Position numbers and translations under genes: made by a program. The notes below the pieces were generated by a model. The model was given only the letters and a program-made list of their open reading frames with translations, did no database searches and had not been told where the DNA came from. A stretch of DNA of 64,000 bases from Bacteroides intestinalis (lineage in GTDB: Bacteria > Bacteroidota > Bacteroidia > Bacteroidales > Bacteroidaceae), in NCBI RefSeq assembly GCF_003464595.1, contig NZ_QRZF01000001.1:1-64000 (forward strand), given 5' to 3'. This document shows, piece after piece, positions 24,966 to 33,838 of the stretch (position 1 is its first letter; the number at the start of each line of letters is the position of its first letter).

Positions 24966-26877
24966 TACCTGTGGTATGATTCTTCAGATATAACAAGGCA
25001 TTCCGAGGCACAGTATATACTAATGAATCAGCAACAGCTGTTTGTTTACCAAGAGAATTCCAATATCCTTTATCCCAGTAAAATAATTCATAGGTATTAT
25101 CTTTATAAATAAAACTCACATCATTCCGGGGAGTATATATTGCTTTACTTACCCGATAAGGTTTCTTTAAATCTAAACCTGCCCAGCCAGTATCTGGAAA
25201 TTTATAATCAAAAGATGTATCCGGATTACCATCAAAGACATTTGTATATTCACGCCTACCATCATCTCCATAACATCCTGGAGTTCCTATAATTTTCCCC
25301 TTCAAAGGCAATGTATCCAAGCTGCTTTCATAAAAAGAAAGTTCTGCTATATTACAATAACTACCTTTTCCACCACGATAGCGAATATATCTATACGCAC
25401 TATCTGAATTCAGATAAGCGACAGTATACAGCCGATAGGGAGCCTTTTTTATTAAAAATAGCGTATCCACATTCCGAAAGTCCTTCTGATTACTGCCCTC
25501 TATTACTCCACCAACCATACGGGTATTAAAATAATTCCTAACAACAAAATGAAACTTCTTATAAACACTAATCATATGGGATTCTCGCAATGGATTAAGA
25601 TAATGAATCTCCCCTGTATTATGATTTAGCGTAAAAGGATTGGATAATGCTTGAAGGCCATTCTCATTGTATGTCGCCAGGATAGCTACTACACCGCCTT
25701 CTACATAACTAAAACAAGCAGCCTTCCCATCAAAAAAAGTATAAGCAACGGGAACCCATTCTTGTTTGTTTGCAAAACACAAGTATACCAATTCACCAGC
25801 ACGAGGATAATCATACAGTTCTTTTTGAGGAATAGCTATCTGTCTATTCTGTTGTCCCAGATAAGTAGCCGTTACATCATGAAAAAACGGATATCTGAAA
25901 ATAGGATGAACAGACGACACATCTCTCAATTCATTTGTCAGATCTTCATTCAGGCTATAAGTCACGCGATACACTTTTCCCTTGGTAATATTATACTCCG
26001 ATGCTTTCTTCCACATTTCTTGATAAGGGAATTCCGTCATATATGTATTGCGATCTTTGTCTAATATAAAATTCCAAAAATGCGAAGCATTCGTATCGCC
26101 ACGCTGTATTACCCTATCCATGCCACACGGAATACCAAGAGCACGCATCACATATATCATTGCATCAGCTAATTCACGGCAACTTCCTGTTTTCCATTTC
26201 AATACTACCGGGCCTATATGAGGTCCTTTGGGGAAAAGACTTGTATACCGATATTTATCTTGTCTTAAAGTATCCATTAAAATCTGAGCCGCTTTTGTTA
26301 TATCATTGCTATCAGCTGAATTACGGAATTCATCAAGCAAAGGATTATATTTGTCATACAAATCTTTACGCCATAACGAAAGAGGCTCATCCCCAATCCT
26401 ATAAGGCAATATATACTCACAGAAATCCTCAAAATTTACATTTTCTCCCCATGGCTGTTCTTTCCAAGCCTTGAATGCCCATTCTATATGATCAACTAAG
26501 AAGGCGGAGTCTACCACTTCAATATCCTTTTTACGGGTAAGCATATCCATTGAAAATTCTCCATCCGCCTTCTTGAGTGAATCTACAATAAATTGAGCCC
26601 CCTTTATATTAGTAGAATGCGCCTCAAAATAACGAAGATATTTTTGTAATTCTCCCCCTTCATAGAAACCATAATAAGGCATATTCTTAATAAGAAAACA
26701 TGCAGCATGGTATTTTTGATTATCACTTGCTCGATAATGATTTAACACCTTCAATAATTCTCCTTTATTAGCACCTGCCATATTCAATGCACTTTCTAAA
26801 CGACTATCTCGTTGTTCAATGCAAGCAGATAAAAAAGCCAGAGTACACAACCATACAAATATATAAATACACCTCAT
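24916..26877 (-). CDS. Transglutaminase-like lipoprotein with discoidin-type C-terminus
   Basis: 653 residues from ATG 26877 (MRCIYIFVWLCTLAFLSAC), a lipoprotein signal with lipobox LSAC (Cys19). The core at residues 228-285 has GSCRELADAM (Cys233), ASHFWNFIL (His266) and a following Asp (DKD), the Cys-His-Asp triad of the transglutaminase/peptide N-glycanase-like fold. Middle regions look like beta-sandwich modules, and the last 130 residues (YTNVFDGNPDTSFDYK, GWAGLDLKKPYRVSKAIY) resemble an F5/8 type C discoidin-like binding domain. These enzymes cut or cross-link peptide bonds; with the NVEALA peptides in the same cluster a peptide substrate is plausible. Follows the O-antigen-ligase-like gene by 68 bases. 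Confidence 0.85.
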   Translation of the reverse strand: MRCIYIFVWLCTLAFLSACIEQRDSRLESALNMAGANKGELLKVLNHYRASDNQKYHAACFLIKNMPYYGFYEGGELQKYLRYFEAHSTNIKGAQFIVDSLKKADGEFSMDMLTRKKDIEVVDSAFLVDHIEWAFKAWKEQPWGENVNFEDFCEYILPYRIGDEPLSLWRKDLYDKYNPLLDEFRNSADSNDITKAAQILMDTLRQDKYRYTSLFPKGPHIGPVVLKWKTGSCRELADAMIYVMRALGIPCGMDRVIQRGDTNASHFWNFILDKDRNTYMTEFPYQEMWKKASEYNITKGKVYRVTYSLNEDLTNELRDVSSVHPIFRYPFFHDVTATYLGQQNRQIAIPQKELYDYPRAGELVYLCFANKQEWVPVAYTFFDGKAACFSYVEGGVVAILATYNENGLQALSNPFTLNHNTGEIHYLNPLRESHMISVYKKFHFVVRNYFNTRMVGGVIEGSNQKDFRNVDTLFLIKKAPYRLYTVAYLNSDSAYRYIRYRGGKGSYCNIAELSFYESSLDTLPLKGKIIGTPGCYGDDGRREYTNVFDGNPDTSFDYKFPDTGWAGLDLKKPYRVSKAIYTPRNDVSFIYKDNTYELFYWDKGYWNSLGKQTAVADSLVYTVPRNALLYLKNHTTGNDERIFEYENGKQIFW

Positions 26878-26945
26878 ATTAAACATAAATTCAATTGACA
26901 CTAACCATAATACATATAATTATTTCAGTTCTTCCTTTCAGTAAA

Positions 26946-28616
26946 TCACTCCAGTCCTTTTACTATTCTCTGTATTTCCTTACGCATCTCTTCAATTGCC
27001 GTCGAATGCACCTTAGGCTCCTTAGTCAGCACGACGTCAGAAACCTCTTTCAATTTATAAGGTCGATAAAATTCCGGTTTAGCATAGAGATTGGCTAATA
27101 AATAATAGGGATAAATTCTGCCCGGCAGGCGATGAATCGACCGTAGGAAAAAAGCTTCCGCCTGTTCATAACGATGCAGTTCTTGATAGTTCTTACCTAT
27201 GATATTCAGAACCATTGGATCGGTAGTGTACAGACAAGCCTCTTCCAAATACTTATTGGACTCATCATAAAAGCCTGATTTATGCAAGCTATGCCCATAC
27301 TCAAACAGAAATACCCCTTTCTCCTTCAATGCCGGATAAAGTTCTCCATAAGATTTATTGGCAACTTTATAAGCACCCGAACTATAAAACATCTTTGCAT
27401 ATACCCACTTCCGGCAGGCATCCTCTTCCTGCTTCCATTTCTCCGTATAGCCACCCATCCACAGAATGAGGCTGGCACACAAGATAAGTGGTTTACAGAT
27501 AAAATCTCCTACACCGCAAGCAAGAAGCAGGAATATCCCTGCTACCACAAAAGCCGGAAAATGCATAGGATAGGAAGAAAAAGAGAAAACAAGTAAAGCC
27601 AGAATTGCGCCGCAGATACCATAGCGTCCACGCTTCGCCCCCATCCATAAACATGTTCCTATAACAACCAACACTGTTACACAGACGGCAACTCCTTCCT
27701 TCAAAGCTAGCGACAAATATTCATTGAACACATATTCAGGACTTCCGGCCACACGCTCTTCCCATTCGGCATAGTCGCCTTGAGCAAAATAATCCTCTTG
27801 TGCCTCACCATAAGCAAATGCAAATCCCTTGTCGCAACCCGATGGATAGCTAACAATAGCCCGACAGGTTATTTTCCATAGGAACAGACGCCCTAATGCA
27901 GAATCAGGTTTCAACAGAAACGCCCCGACACCTCCCAACATCAGAATAAAAAGTGCACTCATTCCCCACAAGACAGATTGTCTCTTGTATCTCTTCCACA
28001 ACACATTCCATTTGCTTTTATCACGATGCATATATGCTACCCAAACACAACCAACCGCCGTAGCCACCCAAGCAGAACGGCTCATTGTGGCTGGCAACAC
28101 ACAAAGAATCAAGATACCTGCTATTGCAACTACCACTTTCTCTATTTTATAACAAACAGAGCGTTCCTTACAAGCACAAGCACACAGATACAAGTGTAAG
28201 CAGACAGGCAATACCATTGCCAAATACTCTGCATACGGTCCCGGATTGAAGAAAGACCCTGTTAGTGCATAGAGGGAGTGACCTGAAGTGGAAAAGCCAT
28301 ACAATTGCCGCAAGCCCCAAACCGCTTCGACACTCCCCCAAAGCACTAAACTCCATGAAACATAGAGAGAGAAATGAGAGAAACATATCACTTTTTGCAA
28401 AGAATCTCTTTTCACAAGTTGTAACAGGCAAGTTATAATGATACAGGCTGCTGAAAATAAAGTAGATTTACCAAGCCATATCCATTGCCCTACATTTTCT
28501 CCTACAGGAAGTTCGGGCATAGTCACCCCAACCACCCCTAACAAGGAGCAGACGGCAGCAAATAGCAGCAACACTATCACCACATCTTTTACTCTATATA
28601 TCCATAGTCTTATCAC
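26946..28616 (-). CDS. O-antigen ligase/Wzy-like polytopic membrane protein with TPR C-terminus
   Basis: 556 residues with roughly ten to twelve membrane helices in the first 390 residues and a large loop (WKITCRAIVSYPSGCDKGFAFAYGEAQ, in pieces SYPSGCDKGFAF and YGEAQEDYF) in the position of the Wzy_C/WaaL catalytic loop. Residues 410-540 form TPR-like helices (FEYGHSLHKSGFYDESNKYLEE, shown as HKSGFYDESNKYLEEA). WaaL-type enzymes join glycans to lipid carriers or, in some cases, to proteins. It overlaps the signal peptidase gene by four bases. In this setting, ligation of a glycan to an exported peptide or a structural membrane role is conceivable, but the substrate is not deducible. Confidence 0.82.
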   Translation of the reverse strand: MIRLWIYRVKDVVIVLLLFAAVCSLLGVVGVTMPELPVGENVGQWIWLGKSTLFSAACIIITCLLQLVKRDSLQKVICFSHFSLYVSWSLVLWGSVEAVWGLRQLYGFSTSGHSLYALTGSFFNPGPYAEYLAMVLPVCLHLYLCACACKERSVCYKIEKVVVAIAGILILCVLPATMSRSAWVATAVGCVWVAYMHRDKSKWNVLWKRYKRQSVLWGMSALFILMLGGVGAFLLKPDSALGRLFLWKITCRAIVSYPSGCDKGFAFAYGEAQEDYFAQGDYAEWEERVAGSPEYVFNEYLSLALKEGVAVCVTVLVVIGTCLWMGAKRGRYGICGAILALLVFSFSSYPMHFPAFVVAGIFLLLACGVGDFICKPLILCASLILWMGGYTEKWKQEEDACRKWVYAKMFYSSGAYKVANKSYGELYPALKEKGVFLFEYGHSLHKSGFYDESNKYLEEACLYTTDPMVLNIIGKNYQELHRYEQAEAFFLRSIHRLPGRIYPYYLLANLYAKPEFYRPYKLKEVSDVVLTKEPKVHSTAIEEMRKEIQRIVKGLE

Positions 28617-29524
28617 TCTATCTTTTTAAATATCCGGTTCCACCTTATTTTATTTGTATTATTATCCACCGACTTCCATATTCTGACAGCTTTTCCCACA
28701 ATAAAAGGTTCAGGCAATAATCCCCAATAACGGGAGTCTTGAGAATTCATGACCTTATCCCCCGCTACAAAACAATAATTCTTTATAAAGCTGTAGGTTT
28801 GTATCACACTATCATTTAGTAAAACAGTATCTCCACGTACAAACAATTTCTTTTTTTGTTCCCATTCTATTATGTTCTTATATAGAATAACATGCATAGA
28901 ATCCATCTTCAAGTTATCACCTTTAGCAGGAATATAAAGAGGTCCAAAGTTTACTATGTCCCAAGTAAATGCCGAATTATAAGGATAGCCCCTCATTACA
29001 ATTCCCAACTCTTCCACTTTCCCTCTCATCGCTAAATCCATCAAAGTTTCTTGCGCTTCCACATTACCCAAAGAAGTATCCTTTCCTCGCACCTTATATT
29101 GTGCATCCTTTATTTCAAATGTATCTCCCGGTAATGCAACACAGCGCTTTACATAATACTTCATCACATCAAAGCCAATACTATCCCAACGCTGTTTAGG
29201 ATAGGGAAAATTAAAGACTATTACATCATTCCTTTTTATCTTTCCTAATCCCGGCAAACGGGATATATGTATATCCTTTCCTTCCAAAGCATCCCATACA
29301 TTGAACAAACGTCCTCCCATTACGCATTTATTCACCAAGATGTTATCCCCTGCAAGCAAAGTCGGCTCCATAGAATCAGAAGGAATTTTGAATGTGGTAA
29401 TACATATCACTTGAAGGACTATCCAGATCAATGCGACTCCACAGATCATTAAAAATAGATTAAGAATCTTATCAAGATACCAACCCAAGCTTCTTTTCGT
29501 GTGAGAGTTATTGCTATTCTGCAT
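28613..29524 (-). CDS. lepB: Signal peptidase I (accessory, cluster-linked)
   Basis: 303 residues. One N-terminal membrane helix (LNLFLMICGVALIWIVLQVI, residues 21-40), then the catalytic serine in FKIPSDSMEPTL (Ser51) and general-base lysine in YYVKRCVALPGD (Lys126). The C-terminal box DSRYWGLLPEPFIVGKA is the usual GDSRYWG region with a Q before DSRYWG (NSQDSRYWG). It cleaves signal peptides on the periplasmic face. It overlaps both the next gene (4 bases) and the previous one (11 bases), so it is tied to this cluster rather than being the housekeeping enzyme, and probably handles the NVEALA precursors. Confidence 0.94.
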   Translation of the reverse strand: MQNSNNSHTKRSLGWYLDKILNLFLMICGVALIWIVLQVICITTFKIPSDSMEPTLLAGDNILVNKCVMGGRLFNVWDALEGKDIHISRLPGLGKIKRNDVIVFNFPYPKQRWDSIGFDVMKYYVKRCVALPGDTFEIKDAQYKVRGKDTSLGNVEAQETLMDLAMRGKVEELGIVMRGYPYNSAFTWDIVNFGPLYIPAKGDNLKMDSMHVILYKNIIEWEQKKKLFVRGDTVLLNDSVIQTYSFIKNYCFVAGDKVMNSQDSRYWGLLPEPFIVGKAVRIWKSVDNNTNKIRWNRIFKKIE

Positions 29525-30398
29525 TTCCCGTTATTCTCAAAACAATTGGAGAAGTTTCCACATTGCAATATACGGTTATTGTCTTATCAAAATATTCAGG
29601 ATGCTCGGCTTTATAAATGACATTCAATATCATCTCCTTTCCCGGTTGCACAGGCTCTTTAGAATAATCTACAGAAGTACAACCGCAGGACGTATTGACG
29701 TATTCAACAACTAACGGTTTATTACCTGTATTCTTTAACACAAAAATCGCCTTTTGTTCCTTTTTCCAGTCAAAACTACCCAACGAAACGGAGGTTTTGT
29801 CTATATCCACTTTCGTTCTTATCACTTTACTTTCATCTTTCTGTTCCACTTCCTCTCCTTGAATAATCTTCAAATACAGTTCTTTCACTTTAGGATTATG
29901 AATAGGATTGCCGATAGCAAGAACTTTATTGTCCTTATCCAATAAAAATGTTCGAAAATTATCATCAGCAGGTAAATTATTTAAAGCAATAAAAGCGTCT
30001 CCTTTATTAAACACAACCGGATAGTTAAAGTTATATCTCTTCAATATATATTTTGTTTCTTCTGACATTTCTGTTTGAAAAACAAAAAGGATAGAGACAT
30101 TATAATAAGCATTCAGCTCTTCAATAAAAGATTTCCATAGCCCCAATTTCAACTTACAACTCATACATCCAATAGAGTCCACATATGAAAATATCTGAAA
30201 CTGAAACTTTTCAGGAGTCTTAATTGTATCTTCTCCATAAACTGTATAAACGAAGTCATCGGGATAAACAATTTCTTTTTCCTGCCAAGCCCTCACTAAT
30301 TGCACTTGATTCCGCTCTCTTGTATTACAAGAAACAAGCAAAAACATCACACCAAGAATACACAACACAGAAAATAACCTATACATAAAATCAGTCAT
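29514..30398 (-). CDS. Lipoprotein with thioredoxin-like and DUF1573 domains
   Basis: 294 residues. Lipobox LLVSC (Cys24). A thioredoxin-like half contains CMSC (Cys78, Cys81) in SIGCMSCKLKLG. The C-terminal 95 residues are DUF1573 (FVLKNTGNKPLVVEYV, NTSCGCTSVDY, PVQPGKEMILNVIYKAEHPE), an Ig-like fold with its own CxC. DUF1573-thioredoxin fusions are typical Bacteroidetes envelope proteins; the CxxC suggests disulfide exchange with a cluster partner. It overlaps the neighbouring thioredoxin-like gene by eight bases and the signal peptidase by eleven. Confidence 0.85.
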   Translation of the reverse strand: MTDFMYRLFSVLCILGVMFLLVSCNTRERNQVQLVRAWQEKEIVYPDDFVYTVYGEDTIKTPEKFQFQIFSYVDSIGCMSCKLKLGLWKSFIEELNAYYNVSILFVFQTEMSEETKYILKRYNFNYPVVFNKGDAFIALNNLPADDNFRTFLLDKDNKVLAIGNPIHNPKVKELYLKIIQGEEVEQKDESKVIRTKVDIDKTSVSLGSFDWKKEQKAIFVLKNTGNKPLVVEYVNTSCGCTSVDYSKEPVQPGKEMILNVIYKAEHPEYFDKTITVYCNVETSPIVLRITGNAE

Positions 30399-31008
30399 TA
30401 AAGAAGCGTTCTTCTACTATATTCAGATAACTTTCTACTAGAGAGAAGTTAGTTTTATGAGGTATAAACACATTATCAATATACCTATTTAAAGTTAGCA
30501 AGAATGAAATGGGTTCTATATTGTGCTCAAACAATCTATCAGTTTTAACAATAGTATAAACTTTCATACGAATATCATGCTCAAACAATAATGATTTCAG
30601 CCCTACTCGATTTTCATAATCAGCCAACAAAAACACTCTATCAAAACCACGTTTTTTAGCTAAGGAATTCATTTTTTTCAAATACGGCAAATAGCACGTA
30701 GTACAGCTCTTTTCAGAAATAAATAAGAACAAAGATTTATCTATTGTTAACAAAGAGCTCAGAGATACAGTATCTTTACTATAAAAATCAGTTAAAAGCA
30801 TATCATCAATCTGTACACCTTCAAACCAATGCTGCATTTTAGTTATCTTTTCATTATCCTCCATTTCTCGTTCCAACATTTTTTTCTGCTGATAAATCAG
30901 TTGTTTGGATGCTGACAAATCTTTCACACTTCTATTCAAATCTACAATTTGAAGAAGTTGAAATAAAGCCAAGAATAGAAATAATATTAAAAGCCAATAC
31001 CATTTCAT
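30391..31008 (-). CDS. Membrane-anchored thioredoxin-like protein
   Basis: 205 residues. An uncleaved N-terminal helix (YWLLILFLFLALFQLLQIV, residues 4-22) is followed by a coiled-coil stretch and a thioredoxin-like domain with FISEKSCTTCYLPYL (Cys102, Cys105), located at the end of a beta strand as in TlpA/ResA-type proteins. It likely faces the periplasm and shuffles or reduces disulfides; the cysteine-containing NVEALA peptides of this cluster are candidate substrates. It shares one base with the preceding propeller gene and overlaps the following gene by eight bases. Confidence 0.8.
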   Translation of the reverse strand: MKWYWLLILFLFLALFQLLQIVDLNRSVKDLSASKQLIYQQKKMLEREMEDNEKITKMQHWFEGVQIDDMLLTDFYSKDTVSLSSLLTIDKSLFLFISEKSCTTCYLPYLKKMNSLAKKRGFDRVFLLADYENRVGLKSLLFEHDIRMKVYTIVKTDRLFEHNIEPISFLLTLNRYIDNVFIPHKTNFSLVESYLNIVEERFFND

Positions 31009-32216
31009 TACTCTATTTTTTTTAATTTTATTCGTAATAAAACAGGGTTATCTTCTTCCGACATATTCTCACATAAATCTACTAAATTAGCATGTTTATT
31101 TCTAAATTCATTCCATTCTTTCGAAGACATATTATGCTTACTATTATTATATCCACCAATAAGGACAGTAGGACTTATCGGTGCATATAAATAACCATCA
31201 ATTACAATATGAGGAAGATTAGTATATTTCAACTTAAGAATATTATTTTTGAAATACATGTCATCCACAATCCTAATTCCGTTTACGAACCGGCCTGTTT
31301 TCAATGAATAAAAACATAAGCTCGTCTTATTGTCAAGCCCCAGACCAAGACCAAGCATCAACATATCGGAATAAAATTGGAAACTCCAAAGTGTTACGTA
31401 TTCTTTATTTGTAATCTTCTTATCTATGGCTATCATATCATCAGTAGGTTCTACTTCGCTATAATCCACTTTATATTTCCCAAAATCAAAATAAAAGGCA
31501 GGAGTAGCCTTATCCACATCCAAGGAATAAATAGTATCAGCATGAGAATATGTAAAATAAGATTTCCCATCATAGGTTGAGAAAGCATTCCAGTTAAGGA
31601 AATGACTCAATTTTGTCTTTTCAACAGGAGAAATCTCTAAGAACGAAGTGAGTTCTTCATCTTTTTCTGTAAAGGCATATAAGCCCTTGTTTGGTAATCC
31701 ACCCAAATTAGTATGCCTCAACACATAGGATCCATCTGAAAACGCTACAGCGTCATGAGCATAATATGGCATAGGAGATTCATATAAATAGTTACCAATT
31801 GAATCATAAGTAACGGTTTTATTCCAACCCAGAACCTTCATATCGGCATTGGGCATAAGTACAAATGTACCCATTTCGATGTACTCTCCCTTACCTTGAC
31901 CAAGACGATCTAATTCATAAAGAAATTTTCCCTGTTCAGTAAACACTAATGCTCGAGCATTTGCCAGTCCATTCGTCACTAGCATATAATAGCGCCCATT
32001 CCTATAGTAGATCTTTCTAATCTCGCCTATCAAACTCTGCGAAGTTGTTTCCAGAGGTATAATTTCAATAGATTCAGCAAAACTTGATAGTTTCAAGGAT
32101 GAATTAAACGACATCTCCGATAAATCAATTTTCTGTATCTTGAAAGCTTCACTCTTTCTTTCGTTAGAACAAGCACAAATCAATATAGTGAATAAAACAA
32201 AAAATAAAGTCTTCAT
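31008..32216 (-). CDS. 6-bladed beta-propeller lipoprotein (first copy)
   Basis: 402 residues from ATG 32216 (MKTLFFVLFTILICACSNE), lipobox LICAC; a longer frame to 32267 adds a basic stretch without sense as a signal. The order IQKIDLSEM, FAESIEIIPLETTSQSLIG, RKIYYRNGRYYML, LYELDRLGQGKGEY is the hallmark of the Bacteroides 6-bladed propeller lipoproteins. These are thought to bind ligands or partners at the cell surface or in the periplasm; no enzymatic residues are evident. Follows the first NVEALA peptide gene, leaving 64 bases between. Confidence 0.85.
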   Translation of the reverse strand: MKTLFFVLFTILICACSNERKSEAFKIQKIDLSEMSFNSSLKLSSFAESIEIIPLETTSQSLIGEIRKIYYRNGRYYMLVTNGLANARALVFTEQGKFLYELDRLGQGKGEYIEMGTFVLMPNADMKVLGWNKTVTYDSIGNYLYESPMPYYAHDAVAFSDGSYVLRHTNLGGLPNKGLYAFTEKDEELTSFLEISPVEKTKLSHFLNWNAFSTYDGKSYFTYSHADTIYSLDVDKATPAFYFDFGKYKVDYSEVEPTDDMIAIDKKITNKEYVTLWSFQFYSDMLMLGLGLGLDNKTSLCFYSLKTGRFVNGIRIVDDMYFKNNILKLKYTNLPHIVIDGYLYAPISPTVLIGGYNNSKHNMSSKEWNEFRNKHANLVDLCENMSEEDNPVLLRIKLKKIE

Positions 32217-32280
32217 AGTATTTATTTTTTTAAGTGAAGTCCTCCTCTTCAGAGAGGAGGACTTCACAATTTATGTAATT

Positions 32281-32520
32281 TTAGCAAGGTACTTGACTAT
32301 GCACATTACATGTACTAGTGTTATCTCTTCTACACACTTTACAGCTCCCTTCAGTCTGCAGTCTATAGCCACCATAATCTACAATTTCACCACGAGCCAA
32401 TGCATCCACATCATTCAAAGCCAAATCAGAAATAGTTTTTTCTCCTTGAACTGAATAAACATTATAACCTGCAATTGTTGCAAACGCTGCAATAAAAGCA
32501 ATTTTCAAAAACTTTTCCAT
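32281..32520 (-). CDS. NVEALA-type secreted peptide with four cysteines
   Basis: 79 residues. Signal peptide MEKFLKIAFIAAFATIAG, then a short pro-region and the motif LNDVDALARGE (residues 35-45), a variant of NVEALA. The remaining 34 residues contain Cys60, 63, 71 and 79 (CKVCRR...C...C at the very end), which could form two disulfides or bind a metal. Start ATG 32520 is preceded by an AT-rich leader. The second NVEALA gene lies 1.3 kb upstream in the same orientation. No function has been established for the family; here the peptide is probably the product the cluster exports and processes. Confidence 0.88.
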   Translation of the reverse strand: MEKFLKIAFIAAFATIAGYNVYSVQGEKTISDLALNDVDALARGEIVDYGGYRLQTEGSCKVCRRDNTSTCNVHSQVPC

Positions 32521-32675
32521 TTTTATATTGTTTATAGCAATAATATGTTCAATTAACTATATCAAGCACAATTATGTGCAGTCGATAATTAAGATATAAA
32601 TATCTCATTAGAGCATATTTCACACTGCACTATCGTAACAGCAGAAATCAGTTTCCGTTTTTCTTTAAAAATTCT

Positions 32676-32683
32676 TATCTTTG
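32676..32683 (+). promoter_or_regulatory. -7 element of a candidate antisense-oriented small RNA
   Basis: TATCTTTG, an exact TAnnTTTG match on the plus strand, with TTTC at 32652-32655 near -33. There is no plus-strand gene downstream, only the hairpin ending at 32760. Confidence 0.5.
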
Positions 32684-32689
32684 CCAGGC

Positions 32690-32760
32690 TTCTAGTTTTA
32701 GAGGTTACGGAGCATTCGGTATTCATTGTGTCAAAAGGTTGATTACCGTTTGCTCCTTTT
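32690..32760 (+). ncRNA. Candidate small RNA between NVEALA and propeller genes
   Basis: The 255-base gap between the two minus-strand genes holds on the plus strand a promoter (32676-32683), a small hairpin (CTTCTA/TAGAGG near 32688-32704), and a larger stem GGAGCA-TT-CGGTA (32709-32721) with TACCG-TT-TGCTCC (32744-32756) followed directly by TTTT. This is the structure of a terminated RNA of about 70 bases running against the neighbouring genes. It would overlap the 3' end of any read-through transcript of the propeller gene at 32777. Expression cannot be judged from sequence. Confidence 0.42.
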
Positions 32761-32776
32761 AATAAGTTAATTATCA

Positions 32777-33838
32777 CTATATACTATTTAAACGATATTC
32801 TATTATCGGCTCATCCTTATTCACATCCGTAGCTATTATAATGCCCTTTTGCTCATCTACTGAAATTCCATGAATATAGTGATCCAACACGTACTTCCGA
32901 AGCGGTTTACCCTCCAAGCTGAATACATAAATATTTTGTCCACCATTCGGTAAGTTAATGCCTTGCTGCGCTTTCTGCATAATATCCTTAAATGCATGTC
33001 CTTGAAAGACAACATAAATAGCATTATCTGTCACTTGTATATCACTGAACCCCATAATACCAGTCGGTATGCCATAACCTTGGGAAATCTGAAACTCAGG
33101 TTCGCCATTAGGCCCAATACATGCCAGATGCGTACTGTCTTTCAAATTATAGATTTCAAGCACTTCTCCCAGTTGAGTAGCCGCCACAAGTATCCCATTA
33201 CGAGGATTGTAATCAATGAAACTCCGCCATGCCTGCGCTAAAGCAGGACGGGCACTCTTCAAAGCGTCCTCATTGGTAGTGGGAATAGTCCCTATTTTAC
33301 GGAGTAACTTACCCTGCCGACTTACCAAACAGAAGCGACTGTCACCGGAATAATCTGGAATGATAAAAGTAGAATCGTCGTATTGCACAAAGTCCAGTGC
33401 CCGAAGTAGTTCTTCATCCAGACTCACTGCTTCCAAGCGAAGCAATGAGTCGCCGGATGAAGCGAAACCTAACCGGGTTAATTCAGACTTATTGGAATCA
33501 AGTGTCCACAAAAAGTTCCCATTCCATCGAAGATTTTCGGCTGAAAGCATCTCTTCGGGAGCATCGCCTCGCTTGCCGAAAGAGGACAAATAATGAAAGC
33601 CGGGATAGTGAAAGGCATGGAAGAAATATTCCGTTCCATGTAAATCAAGCACTACAGCTTTGTCGTCCTGTATACGTACCCTATAAGGATAACGAAACAA
33701 AGCTGTATCCAATGACAAAGTACGGGCTGTCAATTTTCTGGTTTCGGGAAAATCAACATAGGACGTCATTTTCTCGTCAGGCACGGAAGTACAAGCCGCA
33801 AAGAGAAACACTAATATTATATTAATAGAGGTTCTCAA
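32777..33838 (-). CDS. 6-bladed beta-propeller lipoprotein, TolB-like (second copy)
   Basis: 353 residues. Signal MRTSINIILVFLFAAC with lipobox FAAC (Cys16). Segments YRVRIQDDKAVVLDLHG, FHYLSSFGKRGDAPEE and the C-terminal GISVDEQKGIIIATDVNKDEPIIEY match the TolB-like 6-bladed propeller (BF3164-type) lipoproteins of Bacteroides. Its start lies 17 bases inside the upstream NVEALA gene, so the peptide and propeller are translated together, which suggests a physical or functional link, such as binding or displaying the peptide. Confidence 0.86.
   Translation of the reverse strand: MRTSINIILVFLFAACTSVPDEKMTSYVDFPETRKLTARTLSLDTALFRYPYRVRIQDDKAVVLDLHGTEYFFHAFHYPGFHYLSSFGKRGDAPEEMLSAENLRWNGNFLWTLDSNKSELTRLGFASSGDSLLRLEAVSLDEELLRALDFVQYDDSTFIIPDYSGDSRFCLVSRQGKLLRKIGTIPTTNEDALKSARPALAQAWRSFIDYNPRNGILVAATQLGEVLEIYNLKDSTHLACIGPNGEPEFQISQGYGIPTGIMGFSDIQVTDNAIYVVFQGHAFKDIMQKAQQGINLPNGGQNIYVFSLEGKPLRKYVLDHYIHGISVDEQKGIIIATDVNKDEPIIEYRLNSI

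Noticed and set aside
32589..32777. 62-codon minus-strand frame between the NVEALA and propeller genes
   Set aside because: It overlaps the candidate small RNA hairpin, has no initiation signals, and shows no recognisable protein pattern.
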